A DNA stretch of 64,000 bases from Ryuthela nishihirai (GCA_038380435.1 JAWZYU010000034.1:4384704-4448703); one strand, 5' to 3'. Shown: positions 34,074 through 45,024, counted from the stretch's first letter. The notes: generated from the letters alone by a model not told the origin. Program-made: numbers and translations.

Positions 34074-34721
34074 TACACCTACGAATCGAAGTTTTGCAGG
34101 AAAAACCCTCTCCTAGATTAGAAAAAACAATAAAGATAAATGGAAATGCGGAAGCGCCAACTCTCAACTCTGACTCCATTGAAGTGAACGAAGATGCAAA
34201 TATACCCATGCTCTGAAACATTTCGCAGTGCAGTCGTTCATTGTAGCGTGGCGGTGGAGGCTGCACATTGTGTGGGATGCTCTCATCCCGAGTGGAAATT
34301 CCCAAAAGAGGATCGCGAAATGCTTTTAAGGGAGGTCGCAAGGCAATAGACAAAATGGGAAGCAAAGCCTGTTGCTGCATTTGGCATCGCCAGTGAAAAG
34401 ATCAACTCACACGTTGCTCCGTAGGAAAAAGACACCAACACCTTCATATCTGATAAAAGTAATTCTCAATATCCATTCCTTGTGAAATGCCTAAGGACAC
34501 TTTAACATCCTCAGGGTTTCTTCGTGAGAGAGATTCAGACGACAGAAACAAGAGATTCTTGCCGTGTGGGCAAGAAAAATTTCTCATAGGCGACATTATT
34601 AATCAATACAGAATGCAGTTTCATATTAAATACAGCGAACCCTCGATTTCACGAACAAAATCATTTCATCCAATACAGGACTGCTGTCAAACAACCGATG
34701 AAATCAGTTATTTTCGAACCA
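34074..34721. other. Unique sequence, nothing recognised
   Basis: Open frames at 34487-34738 and on the minus strand near 34100-34380 have no family features. Confidence 0.45.
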
Positions 34722-34794
34722 GGTTGTTTTACCTCTGAGCGGCACTTTTTTGCACACAATGGGCTAAATGGCCAGGTCACATAGACCCCGAAGG
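34722..34794 (-). mobile_element. SINE-A 3' fragment
   Basis: GGTTGTTTTACCTCTGAG to GACCCCGAAGG, then the next copy begins. Confidence 0.85.
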
Positions 34795-35174
34795 TTGGGT
34801 TGGGTTGTTTTACCTATGAGCGGCACTTTTTTGCACACAATGGGCTAAATGGCCAGGTCACATGGACCCCGAAGGCTCATAGAAGGTTGGGGGAGGAGAC
34901 CCACTGGAACAGCTCTTGGGAGACAGATGGTAGCCTCCCGTCAAGGCCATCCAGCGTGTTCTTTAACGTGCACAGTGTATGGTTCTCCCGCACTCGGTGC
35001 CACGGATTAACGTCCCATCCGACGGACGGCGGCCTTTCCAAGCCCATCGGTGTCCCCTACTGACCGTGGGCAGGGCGGGGAATTTTGCGGAGATAAATCT
35101 CAACGCTGACCCAGCTGGGACTCGAACCTGGGAACTACAGATTACGAGCCTGGCGCGCTACCGACTGAGCCACC
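34795..35174 (-). mobile_element. SINE-A, nearly full length
   Basis: Complete tail and body; head ends at CTGAGCCACC, missing the last G/C-rich bases. Confidence 0.9.
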
Positions 35175-35307
35175 GAAACTTCCTGGGCGTTTTGACTTTA
35201 TTTGCCTGCCTTCAAATCCTATAGTTTCGCAATATCATTGCGAGTTGATAATAGCAGCACTGTCGACAATTAGAACATCAGCTCATTGCACAGTGTTCAA
35301 CTTTCGA

Positions 35308-35707
35308 TCCTTCCAGATCGCTAATTTCTAAAAAAAAGCGTTGCTAGATTTTTTTCTGAATTCCGTAATCAACCGTAGTGTTCGGATACTTTTTTGAGCG
35401 ACTGTAGGTGGTCATATTATTTTGATACTAGATCGTGTGGGCTCACTCACGGAAATATTGAGCGTGTGCAGTTACCGTTCACAGCAAACTGGAGCGTGTG
35501 CAGTAACTGCACACGCTCCAGCTTGCTGTGAACGGTAACTGGAGCGTGTACAGTTGCTGTACACGCTCCAGATATTTTTCCTGGATTCTGTAATCACGTG
35601 ACATGAAGGTTGCCAGATCACTAATTTCTAAAAAAAAAATCGTTGCCAGATATTTTTTCTGAATTCTGTAATCAACCATAGTGTTCGGATATTTTTTTGA
35701 GCGACTG
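35308..35707. mobile_element. MITE-P right arm plus module L
   Basis: Half core to 35404; module L from 35407 ends in GAGCGACTG. Confidence 0.85.
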
Positions 35708-36064
35708 TAAATTCATATTTGATTGAAAAAAAAAACCTTTTTAAATATAAAATGTAAATTCATGTTTTTGCCTCCTGAACAAGCCATGTTTTCCCTCGTA
35801 GTAAATCTGCAGATAAAATCGCATTAGATAAGAATAAAATGGGATATTTAATGTAGAGTGAATATCCAGAATCATTAAGAAGTTTAATCTGTTTTCGTTT
35901 CACAGTATAAATTAAGAGCAAATAATGTTTAGCTTAAAATCAGATTTGAATTTATCCAAAAAATTGTTTTTAAAACTTTCAAATATTTTATTGAAATTTT
36001 TATGATCTATTCAGTTTTCTCTTATCAGTTAATATACTTTCCTACCCTCCTCCCCTGTCACTGT

Positions 36065-36448
36065 GGGGCGGGGGTGGCTCAGTCGGTAGCGCGCCAGGCT
36101 CGTAATCTATAGTTCCCAGGTTCGAGTTCCAGCTGGGTCAGCGTTGAGATTTATCTCCGTAAAATACGCGCCCTGCACACGGTCAGTAGGGGACACCGAT
36201 GGGCTTGGAAAGGCCGCCGTCCGTCGGATGGGACGTTAAGCCGTGGCCCCGTGCGCGGGAGAGCCATACCCTGTGCACGTTAAAGAACACGCTGGATGAC
36301 CTTGACGGGAGGCTACCATCTGCCTCCCAACAGCTGTTCCAGTGGGTCCCCTCCCCCAACCTTCTCTGAGCCTTCGGGGTCCATGTGACCTGGCCATTTA
36401 GCCCATGGTGTGCAAAAAAGTGCCGCTCAGAGGTAAAACAACACAACC
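36065..36448 (+). mobile_element. SINE-A, full length
   Basis: Flanked by TCACTGT (CTGTCACTGT at left, CTATCACTGT at right). Confidence 0.9.
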
Positions 36449-36513
36449 CTATCACTGTAGTTGCATTGTTTTAAGTGGAACTCTCTTAAAAATGGTTGGA
36501 TGTAGACTCTTAA

Positions 36514-36702
36514 GGAAAGGGATTTGCTCTTCTCACTATCGTACCACTGCCGATACCTCTCTCCCAACGAGGTGTGCAATTGGACGAAAAGACCAACCTG
36601 CCTCCTGAAGACCCACTGTACGACCTCGCTCAAACTCTGCTAACTGAAGAAAAGTTGCGCGCCTGCATCGTCCATGCACGGAGTTTCTTCAAAGAGCACT
36701 GA
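36514..36702 (+). pseudogene. Unrecognised 62-codon coding-like fragment
   Basis: Open frame from just after a stop at 36511 to TGA at 36700, with no internal Met start. It reads like real protein: PLYDLAQTLLTEEKLRACIV, then HARSFFKEH at the end. Composition differs from the AT-rich surroundings. A DNA-transposase C-terminus is possible but not proven; a host exon on the plus strand is also possible (CTTAAG precedes it). A SINE-A begins about 50 bp downstream. Confidence 0.35.
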
Positions 36703-36756
36703 ATAACACGACACAAGACGAATAACTTTTCTTCACGCCCTAGTCGTTAAATACGT

Positions 36757-37141
36757 GGGGCGGGGGTGGCTCCGTCGGTAGCGCGCCGGGCTCGTCATCT
36801 GCAGTTCCCAAGTTCGAGTCCCATCTGAGTCAGGATTCAGATTTATCTCCGTAAAACTTTCCGCCCTGCCCACGGTCAGTAGGGGACACCGATGGGCTTG
36901 GAAAGGCCGCCGTCCGTCGGATGGGACGTTAAGCTGTGGCCCCATGTGCGGGAGAGCCATACCCTGTGCACGTTAAAAAACACCCTAGATGGCCTTGACG
37001 GAAGGCTGCCATCTGTCTCCCAACAGCTGTTCCAGTAGATCCCCTCCCCAGCCTTCTCTGAGCCTTCGGGGTCCTTGTGACCTGGCCATTAAGCCCATGG
37101 TGTGCAAAAAAGTTCCGCTCAGATGTAAAACAACCCAACCC
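36757..37141 (+). mobile_element. SINE-A, full length
   Basis: Head with substitutions (GGCTCCGTCGG, GGGCTCGTCATC), body complete, tail CAACCCAACCCAA. No clear duplication. Confidence 0.9.
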
Positions 37142-37157
37142 AACTCTTATAAAACTC

Positions 37158-37229
37158 TTGAGCCCTTGGGGTCCTTGTGAGCTGGCCATTTAGCCCATTC
37201 TTTCCGAAAAGTTGCGCTCAGAGATAAAA
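37158..37229 (+). mobile_element. SINE-A 3' fragment, old
   Basis: GAGCCCTTGGGGTCC to GAGATAAAAGAGCTCAAC. Confidence 0.65.
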
Positions 37230-37254
37230 GAGCTCAACTTATGACAGATGACAT

Positions 37255-37712
37255 CTGCTGGATTCTTCATCCGATTGTCTGCTTCGAAAACATCTTAAGA
37301 GTGGCAAGCGGAAATCATTACCGTTTCCAAATCATCAATTGCCTCTCCCTGCCCCCCCCCCCCCTCCCGAGTTTCATGCAGCATGTAAACAGTTGCCCCA
37401 TCCATCATTCCTTATCCCCAGAAGCAACAACTCGCCTGGTGTGCAGCCCACAAATTGTGGCTCGAAACAAACCTGACGGCATTATGGATTGCACCCTACG
37501 CGGCGGGAAAACACGTTTCCGTAGAGGATGCATTGCCCGCTGTCAAGGGGATGCTGGCAGGTGATTGGTCACTTGACCTTTAGCGTGCTGCACGTGCCTC
37601 GCCGTGCCCCGGATGAAGCGTTAATGTCTCCCGCCGAGCACTTCGGTAATGGAGTTGTCATTCTCCACGACAACGCCTTAGGCAAACGTTACAAAAGGAG
37701 AGGCGCCTAAAT
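37255..37712 (+). pseudogene. GC-richer block, possible mariner-type transposase remnant
   Basis: Unrecognised overall. Near 37652-37708 the plus strand encodes GNGVVILHDNA, which resembles the HDNARPH block around the second catalytic Asp of mariner transposases. The rest is broken; a poly(C) tract lies near 37353. Weak assignment. Confidence 0.25.
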
Positions 37713-38153
37713 GGTCAGATATGTTCTGAATTGGTTTATCAGTTCATTAGGAAACGAATTATTCGAAACAGAGCTAATTAACATTGTCTCTGCATTGTGT
37801 CTATAGACATCCCGTTATGAAAGAGATGGATTATCAACAGTCGAGGGCTGATATGCAGATTTGGTCACGTATCCCATGCGTCATTGCAACACGATAATTC
37901 TCGTAATATAGAAGGATAAGCAAATCATTGCTCTTGTAGGAGAAGTTAGCTACATTATCACAGGAACTATTTTGTTGGGAGTGAAAGATTTAAGAATCCC
38001 TTTTGCAAATATTCGAAATTGGCACGATGCCGAACGCTCGTATCTCCAAGTAGCAACACATCTTGTTAGAATTAACATGCGAATATCCCAGCAAATAAGA
38101 TCTGTAGTCAAATCTTTAACCGGTTTAACAATTGCAATACCCTCTATTATGTA

Positions 38154-38582
38154 CAGTCGCTCAAAAAAGTATCCGAACACTATGGTAGATTGCAGAATTC
38201 AGAAAAAATATCTGGCAACTATTTTTTTAGAAATTAGTGATCTGGGAACCTTCGTGTGTACAGTTACTCAGAAAAGTATCCGAACACTATGGTTGATTAC
38301 AGAATTCAGAAATATATCTGGCAACGATTTTTTTTAGAAATTAGTGATCTGGTAATTTTCGTGTCACGTGACACGAAGGTTGCCGGATCACTAATTTCTA
38401 AAAAAAATCGTTGCCAGATATATTTCTGAATTCTGTAATCAACCATAGTGTTCGGATACTTTTCTGAGTAACTGTACACACGAAGGTTCCCAGATCACTA
38501 ATTTCTAAAGAAATAGTTGCCAGATATTTTTTTCTGAATTCTGTAATCTACCACGATGTTCGGATATTTTTTTGAGCGACTG
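38154..38582. mobile_element. MITE-P core with a second MITE inserted at its centre
   Basis: Outer arms 38154-38260 and 38475-38582 have the usual termini. The inner copy sits at the TA of the outer centre (CTTCGTGTG-TA / TA-CACACGAAGG). Confidence 0.9.
38261..38474. mobile_element. MITE-P variant, inner copy
   Basis: Palindrome with variant ends CAGTTACTCAGAAAAG and CTTTTCTGAGTAACTG, perfectly inverted, TA on both sides. Confidence 0.9.
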
Positions 38583-38829
38583 TATTGGGATTGTTTCATA
38601 TGAATGACAATTAACGAAAGTCACAAACTTTTAAACTAAGTCTTTTACGGGAATTTCACTGAAGATAAATTACAGATCACACTCAAATCTCTCTATATCT
38701 CGAGTTTTTAACAATATTCGTTTAATATTTTAAAAGCTATTTGAATCTGGAACACTCGTAAAACACTTTAAAACTGACAAAAACTAAATCATTACACAAA
38801 CTTTTAAAATTGCGTATATAGCATTGATT

Positions 38830-39217
38830 GGGGCGGGGGTGGCTCAGTCGGTAGCGCGCCAGGCTCGTAATCTGTAGTTCCCAGGTTCGAGTCCCAGCTG
38901 GGTCAGCGTTGAGATTTATCTCCGCAAAATTCTCCGCCCAGCCCACGGTCAGTAGGGGACACCGATGGGCTTGGAAAGGCTGCCGTCCGTCGGATGGGAA
39001 TGTTAAGCCGTGGCCCCGTGTGCGGGAGAGCCATACCCTGTGCACGTTAAAGAACACGCTGGATGGCCTTAACGGGAGGCTACCATTCTGGCTCCGAACA
39101 GCTGTTCCAGTGGGTCCCCTCCCCCAACCTTCTCTGAGCCTTCGGGGTCCATGTGACCTGGCCATTTAGCCCATGGTGTGCAAAAAAGTGCCGCTCAGAG
39201 GTAAAACAACCCAAACT
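38830..39217 (+). mobile_element. SINE-A, full length
   Basis: Flanked by GCATTGATT at left and GTATTGATT at right; lies about 300 bp upstream of the middle exon. Confidence 0.91.
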
Positions 39218-39515
39218 GTATTGATTAACTTTAGAGATCAGTTCTCATGAGTAGTAATTTTGTTATTAAATGTTTGTTTCCGTAACTCTAAATTTTGAGT
39301 CAGATTAAGGTTTCTTCTCTCCCGTGACATTTTTCCGTAAAATATCGAAAACGTCTTTCCAACCTGATAATTTCTTTCCCTCTCATTATGAATTAATATT
39401 TCAGATAATCATCCTCTTCCAACCATTTTTTTTTTTCAAATAAAACTTCTAATTTTACCTTTTTAATGTATGAAATATGTGCAAAAATCATGAGCTGTTT
39501 CTTTTTATCTTTCAG

Positions 39516-39668
39516 CTAAACGACCACCAGTGGAAGAGACAGCCAACTTCCTTCAAGCTTTGTTGGCCAACCACGGGCCTAACTACCTCGAGAAACTGTT
39601 TGGCAACAAGGCGCGTGACGCATTGGCACCTTTAGGAGGAGTGCAAAAGGTCGCCGTGGCACTCTCAG
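39516..39668 (+). CDS. Prohormone-4 precursor, middle exon
   Basis: Second visible exon, phase 1-1, 153 nt. Acceptor TTTCAG ends at 39515; donor GTATGA starts at 39669. Its first two bases complete an Ala codon with the last G of the LDLa exon. The product then reads KRPPVEETANFLQALL, followed by a conserved stretch containing NYLEKLFG and LAPLGGVQKVA. The Lys-Arg right after the LDLa module is a dibasic site where a prohormone convertase could cut; that is inferred from the motif. The remainder looks like amphipathic helix. A SINE-A copy ends about 300 bp upstream of the acceptor and another begins about 60 bp downstream of the donor, so repeats crowd the exon without touching its splice sites. 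Confidence 0.9.
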
Positions 39669-39730
39669 GTATGAAAACACTCGTGGAATAACATAATACT
39701 ATACAAACAATCACATGGGTTCTTACAGTT

Positions 39731-40160
39731 ATGGGGGTGGCTCAGTCGTTAGCGCGCCAGGCTCGTAATCTATAGTTCCCAGGTTCGACTCCCAGCTGGG
39801 TCAGCGTTGAGATTTATAATCTGTAGTTCCCAGGTTCGAATCCCAGCTGGGTCAGCGTTGAGATTTATCTCCGGATAACTCTCAGCCCTGCCCACGGTCA
39901 GTAGGGGACACCAATGGGCTTGGAACGACTTTGGAAAGGTCGCCGTCCGTAGGATGGGACGTTAAGCCGTGGTCCCGTGTGCGGGAGAGACATACCCTGC
40001 GCACGTTAAAGAACATGCTGGATGGCCTGTCTCCCAACAGCTGTTCCAGTGGGTCCCCTCCCCCAACCTTCTCTGAGCCTTCGGGGTTCATGTGACCTGG
40101 CCATTTAGCCCATAGTGTGCAAAAAAGTGCCGCTCAGAGGTAAAACAACCCAACCCAACC
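39731..40160 (+). mobile_element. SINE-A with duplicated B-box segment
   Basis: The head contains two direct copies of the AATCTRTAGTTCCCAGGTTCG to GTTGAGATTTA segment, so two B boxes. Also a small CTTGGAACGA/CTTTGGAAAGG duplication and a deletion before CTGTCTCCC. TCTTACAGTTATGGGG at left recurs at about 40628. Confidence 0.88.
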
Positions 40161-40199
40161 CTCCTCTGAGCGCCACTATTTTGTGGCGCTCAGAGGAGG
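40160..40199. repeat. 17-bp perfect hairpin at a SINE-A tail
   Basis: CCTCCTCTGAGCGCCAC, six-base loop TATTTT, then the exact inverse. Built from SINE-A 3' sequence in both orientations. Confidence 0.9.
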
Positions 40200-40232
40200 C
40201 AGTGCTGAGAGGTAAAACAACCCAACCCAACC
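40200..40232 (+). mobile_element. SINE-A tail repeat
   Basis: A second GTAAAACAACCCAACCCAAC after the hairpin. Confidence 0.7.
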
Positions 40233-40606
40233 CTCCTCTGAGCGCCACTTTTTTGCACCCCATGGGCTAAATGGCCAGGTCACATGGACCCCGAAGGCTC
40301 AGAGAAGGTTGGGGGTGGGGACCCACTGGAACAGCTGTTGGGAGACAGATGGTAGCTTCCCGTCAAGGCCATCCAGCGTGTTCTTTAACGTGCACAGGGT
40401 ATGGCTCTCCCGCACACGTGGCCACTGCTTAACGTCCCATCCGACGGACTACGGCCTTTCCAAGCCCATCGGTGTCCCCTACTGACCGTGGGCAGGGCGG
40501 GGAAATTTTGCGGAGATAAATCTCAACGCTGACCCAGCTGGGACTCGAACCTGGGAAGTACAGATTACGAGCCTGGCGCGCTACCGACTGAGCCATCCCC
40601 GCCCCA
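40233..40606 (-). mobile_element. SINE-A, nearly full length
   Basis: Begins at CTCCTCTGAGCGCCAC with no GGGTTGTTTTACC tail; complete body and head to CCCCGCCCC. Followed by ACTCAGAGGAGAAACAACCC, a host SINE tail. Confidence 0.88.
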
Positions 40607-40788
40607 CTCAGAGGAGAAACAACCCAATCTTACAGTTATGGGGAAACTCAAGGGCAGTAGGAGCCACCTTTCGCGCTTAGCAGGAGAGCGTTGCTCTTTT
40701 CGTTGCTGCTGGCTGAAAGATAAATCTGTGATAACAATAAAAGATATCTGTCTTGTCTGCAGCCATAACTCATCGGGAAATCGAGGTA

Positions 40789-40995
40789 CAGTCGCTCAAA
40801 AAAGTATCCGAACACTATGGTTGATTGCAGAATTCAGAAAAAATATCTGGCAACGATTTTTTTTTTAGAAATTAGTATCATTTCGTGTCACGTGACACGA
40901 AGGTTGCCAGATCACTAATTTCTAAAAAAATCGTTGCCCGATATTTTTTCTGAATTCTGTAATCAACCATGGTGTTCGGATTTTTTGAGCGACTG
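40789..40995. mobile_element. MITE-P core
   Basis: CAGTCGCTC ends next to TA; small deletions near the centre and right terminus. Confidence 0.9.
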
Positions 40996-40997
40996 TA

Positions 40998-41055
40998 CCA
41001 GACCCCGTTAAAGAATACGCTGGATGGCCTTGACAGAATGTTCCATCTGCCTCCT
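40998..41055 (+). mobile_element. Old SINE-A host, left part
   Basis: CCCGTTAAAGAATACGCTGG to CATCTGCCTCCT; continues at 41409. Confidence 0.75.
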
Positions 41056-41408
41056 CGTAATCTGTAGTTCCCAGGTTCGAGTCCCAGTTGAGTCAGCGTT
41101 GAGATTTATCTCCGCAAAATTCCTCGCCCTGCCCACGGTCAGTAGGGGACACCGATGGGCTTGGAAAGGCCGCCGTCCGTCGGATGGGACGTTAAGCCGT
41201 GGCCCCGTGTGCGGGAAAGCCATACCCTGTGCACGTTAAAGAACACGCTGGATGGCCTTGACGGGAGGCTACCATCTGTCTCCCAACAGCTGTTCCAGTG
41301 GGTCCCCTCTCCCAACCTTCTCTGAGCCTTCGGGGTCCATGTGACCTGGCCATTTAGCCCATGGTGTGCAAAAAAGTGCCGCTCAGAGGTAAAACAACCC
41401 AACCCAAA
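41056..41408 (+). mobile_element. SINE-A, 5'-truncated, nested in older SINE-A
   Basis: Starts within the head at CGTAATCTGTAG. 14-bp duplication TCCATCTGCCTCCT at 41042-41055 and 41409-41422. Confidence 0.93.
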
Positions 41409-41556
41409 TCCATCTGCCTCCTAACAGCTGTCCAGCGGCCCCCCCCCCCCTCCCTCAACTTTCTCCGCACCTTTGGGGGTGCTTGTCACCTGGCCATTAA
41501 CCTATTATGGACAAAGAAATTCCGCTCAGAGGTAAAACCAACCGAACAACACACAC
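41409..41556 (+). mobile_element. Old SINE-A host, right part
   Basis: CTAACAGCTGTCC through GTAAAACCAACCGAAC, with a poly(C) run. Confidence 0.75.
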
Positions 41557-42655
41557 TTTGGGAACACCACTGGGGGGTAAATTACAATTCTTTCGACAAA
41601 GTTGAATGCTTTATTACTATAATTTTCTACTTAAACTCTTTTGTAACAAAACATTTTATTCTTTGACTGGAGAAGGAAGTATTTGTGCAGCTTTGAGAAA
41701 TGTAAAGAGAAAGAATCAATAGAACTAAGTCGCATGTGGTTGCCAGGAAATTTGTATGCTGCTCACCCTCTCAACAAGAAGAAAAATGAAGCAATAAATA
41801 TCATTGCGTTATAGAGATGTTTGCTACTTTAACATTCTGTAAATGTTAGTTATTTATCGCTATGCAGAAACATGACACGCAATGTTTCCACAGACGTTCA
41901 TATATTATTACTTTACACACTGCAAACGGCTGTAAAATGGTCTCTACAAATACTGCCTCCGAATCTAATGTTTTCTAAAGTAAGTGTGTAACATTGAGAA
42001 GGAATTTAAGAGATCATATTCTTTATCGAAAAAATTTATGGCAGTTGTTAAAAACCCGTGCCTTTATACTTTAATGTGCTTTTTATTGCTGTCCAATAGA
42101 TTTCACTCGATCTAGTTTATGTAAATGCTTTATTTTTGAGGGCCTAGAAGAGCTGTTATTGTCTTAGCAACAAAGTCTGCTGGGGGTAATTTGTAAAACT
42201 AAAGGCTGCATATATGTAACAAGCAGAAGAAAATATCTTTCTCCAAATTTTGTTTATTAATTATTAATATTTATTATACTTTTGCCTTTAGTTCGACCGA
42301 TTCTAGTTGGAATTTTTGTTCTAAGGTTTAATTGATCTCGAACTGGAGGCGAGCGTTTATAGAAAGAATTGAGTTATTGAAACTCGGATATGTCGAAACA
42401 AAATCGTTATTGTGATACAAACGAAATCTTCAATTCCAAATATTCGAATTTCTCTGCCAATTAAATAATCTCTGCTCTTTCTGGGTTTTTTTTCTTTTGA
42501 TCCTGGTTTAGTTTTATTCCTTGCACTTCCAACGAACTTCAGTTACCAAGTGTCATTGATTCAAACTGAACGTTTTAAGTCACTTTCATCAGCAAAGAGA
42601 TAGTTCTCATGTTTCATAAAAAATATATTGAACATATTTTAAGTGCGAGTTGAGT
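41557..42655. other. AT-rich sequence, nothing recognised
   Basis: No gene or repeat supported. Confidence 0.5.
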
Positions 42656-42728
42656 TGAATAGTTTTGACATTGAGCGTCGCTTTTTCTGCACCCAACACC
42701 TAAAGACCAGGTCACAAAAAACATAAGG
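42656..42728 (-). mobile_element. SINE-A 3' fragment, old
   Basis: ATTGAGCGTCGCTTTTTCTG and AAAGACCAGGTCAC match the tail region. Confidence 0.6.
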
Positions 42729-42729
42729 G

Positions 42730-42756
42730 CACATCATCCTCATCATCGTCCTCGAG
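42730..42756 (-). mobile_element. Non-LTR retrotransposon 3' tip, left part
   Basis: CATCATCCTCATCATCGTCC tract; resumes at 43150 as GAGAGGCCATGGGCTACGCAGG, matching the 50097-50402 element (CAGCCATGGGCTACGGAGG). Confidence 0.7.
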
Positions 42757-43149
42757 GGGGCGGGGGTGGCTCAGTCGGTAGCGCGCCAGGCTCGTAATCT
42801 GTAGTTCCCAGGTTCGAGTCCCAGCTGGGTCAGCGTTGAGATTTATCTCCGCAAAATTCCGCGCCCTGCCCACGGTCAGTAGGGGACACCGATGGTTCTT
42901 GGAAAGGCTGCCGTCCGTCGGATGGGACGTTAAGCCGTGGTCTCGTGTGCGGGAGAGCCATACCCTGTGCACGTTAAAGAACACGCTGGATGGCCTTGAC
43001 GGGAGGCTACCATCTATCTCCCAACAGCTATTCAAGTGGGTCCTCTCCCCCAACCTTCTCTGAGCCTTCAGGGTCCATGTGACCTGGCCATTAAAGCCCA
43101 TGGTGTGCAAAAAAGTGTCGCTCAGAGATAAAACAACTAAAACAACCCA
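42757..43149 (+). mobile_element. SINE-A, full length, inside retrotransposon tip
   Basis: 12-bp duplication ATCGTCCTCGAG at 42745-42756 and 43150-43161. Confidence 0.93.
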
Positions 43150-43195
43150 ATCGTCCTCGAGAGGCCATGGGCTACGCAGGTCCAACCCTACCAAA
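43150..43195 (-). mobile_element. Non-LTR retrotransposon 3' tip, right part
   Basis: See left part at 42730. Confidence 0.7.
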
Positions 43196-43530
43196 ATATT
43201 ACAGAATTTTCCTGCTATGGGAATCTAACTTCGAAGCTCTGTAACTTCTAATCTATCATCCCTCGATTCACACGGTAGATAGGTTCCGAAAAATCACCAT
43301 TCAAATCGAGACCAACAACTTATGGGGAAAAGAGGGATAAGCTGTGAATAAAATGTACATTGAAAGTTTTATTTAAATAATATTTGTCTCAAAGTTCAGT
43401 TCAGCAGTAATAATAAGCATTAATGTAACATCATTTTGTACGTTATTTGTACTAATTCAGATAAGCTTGGATTAATTTTTCACACATTTCGTTTTGTTCA
43501 CGAAAAATAATCGTCGTTAATGTAGACGTA

Positions 43531-43738
43531 CACTCGCTCAAAAAATATCCGAACACTACGGTTGATTGCAGAATTCAGAAAAATATCTGGCAACGATTAT
43601 TTTAGAAATTAGTGATCTGGCAACCTTCCTGCACGTACGCGAAGGTTGCCAGATCACTAATTTCTAAAACAATCGTTGCCAGATATTTTTCTGAATTCCG
43701 TAATCAACCACAGTGTTCGGATATTTCTTTGAGCGATT
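43531..43738. mobile_element. MITE-P core
   Basis: Termini CACTCGCTC and GAGCGATTG, TA-flanked; centre mutated (CTGCACGTACGCG). Confidence 0.9.
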
Positions 43739-44389
43739 GTACATTATTGAATTTGAAGATGGTCTGACATAAAAATCCCAACAATTCAGCAGTTGTGGTG
43801 ATTGAACAACGGCCTTCCTCACACCTACTATCTGGCCACGGTCAACCTCACTTACAAAGCTGCCTTTACCCATGATTACTTTTTCATGACTTTCCAATGC
43901 GTAGAGACCTGCTCTATTTATAGGCATTGCCAGTTTCATCATCCCATGTGAATATACGCGATACTTTTGCTCTGCATATTGTTATCGGGGTGCACATAAT
44001 AATTTGTCCATTCAGTTTAAATCCGTACTTGTTAAACAGTCTAAAATAGTGTAAAACGAAATTAGATTTCCTGACCGTGCTAAAATCGTTGCCGAGTCTA
44101 TTCCCGTATAAACCCACATTGGTTGCATTTTTTTCACTTTGTAAAACCGAAAGCGTATGAATCAAGGAATGGTTGAATATGTATTTAATGCAAAAATATG
44201 ATTTAAGATAAATTCGATATTTGAATAGATTTATGATCTTTAAATAATAATCGTTCAGATTTAAAGAGTTATGGAAGCTGGAATAGTATTATTCATAGTA
44301 TATATTTTGGGTCTCCGCTTAGTGATTAATTGGAACCAAAAAACAGTCTCGATAAGCGAATTTCACGGCCGACATCTTGCCCGACATCT

Positions 44390-44502
44390 GGCAACCTTTT
44401 ATTTTTTTGCCAAATCACTAATTTCTAAAAAAATCGTTGCCAGATATTTTTTCTAATTTCTGTAATCAACCATAGTGTTCGGATACTTTTTTGAGCTACT
44501 GC
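44390..44502. mobile_element. MITE-P right arm
   Basis: Left arm absent; ends TTTTTTGAGCTACTG. Confidence 0.8.
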
Positions 44503-44718
44503 ACTAATAAAATATTAATATTTGCATTTTACTTATTATCCATTAATTTGAAATTCCACTTAGAGGATGCAAAAATTCGGAGAATTAAAGAACTATTCTC
44601 TTTGAAAAGCAGTATCCCTTTTTTCGCTAAATGATATTCTTCTAAGTATGCACTATAGAAGTGCGGAAATCTTCAATTTTTCATTCCCTTAAAATACCAC
44701 GAAATCTTCTAAATCCTT

Positions 44719-45013
44719 TCTCCGCAAAATTCCCCGCCCTGCCCACGGTCAGTAGGGGACACCGATGGGCTTGGAAAGGCCGCCGTCCGTCGGATGGGAC
44801 GTTAAGCCGTGGCTCCGTGTGTGGGAGAGCCATACCCTGTGCACGTTAAAGAACACGCTGGATGGCCTTGACGGGAGGCTACCATTAGATGGAACAACAG
44901 CTGTTCCAGTGGGTCCCCTCCCCCAACCTTCTCTGAGCCTTCGGGGTCCATGTGACCTGGCCATTTAGCCCATGGTGTGCAAAAAAGTGCCGCTCAGAGG
45001 TAAAACAACCCAA
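44719..45013 (+). mobile_element. SINE-A, 5'-truncated
   Basis: Starts CTCCGCAAAATTCC. 11-bp duplication TCTAAATCCTT at 44708-44718 and 45014-45024. Confidence 0.92.
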
Positions 45014-45024
45014 TCTAAATCCTT

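Larger units (their letters stand above)
28103..39515 (+). other. Intron between LDLa and middle exons
   Basis: Phase 1 GT-AG intron of 11.4 kb. It holds a dead Tc1 transposon, a cluster of nested SINE-A copies at 29.2-30.7 kb, five other SINE-A insertions and several MITEs. Assigned from the two exons it separates; transcript evidence is needed to exclude small extra exons. Confidence 0.8.
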
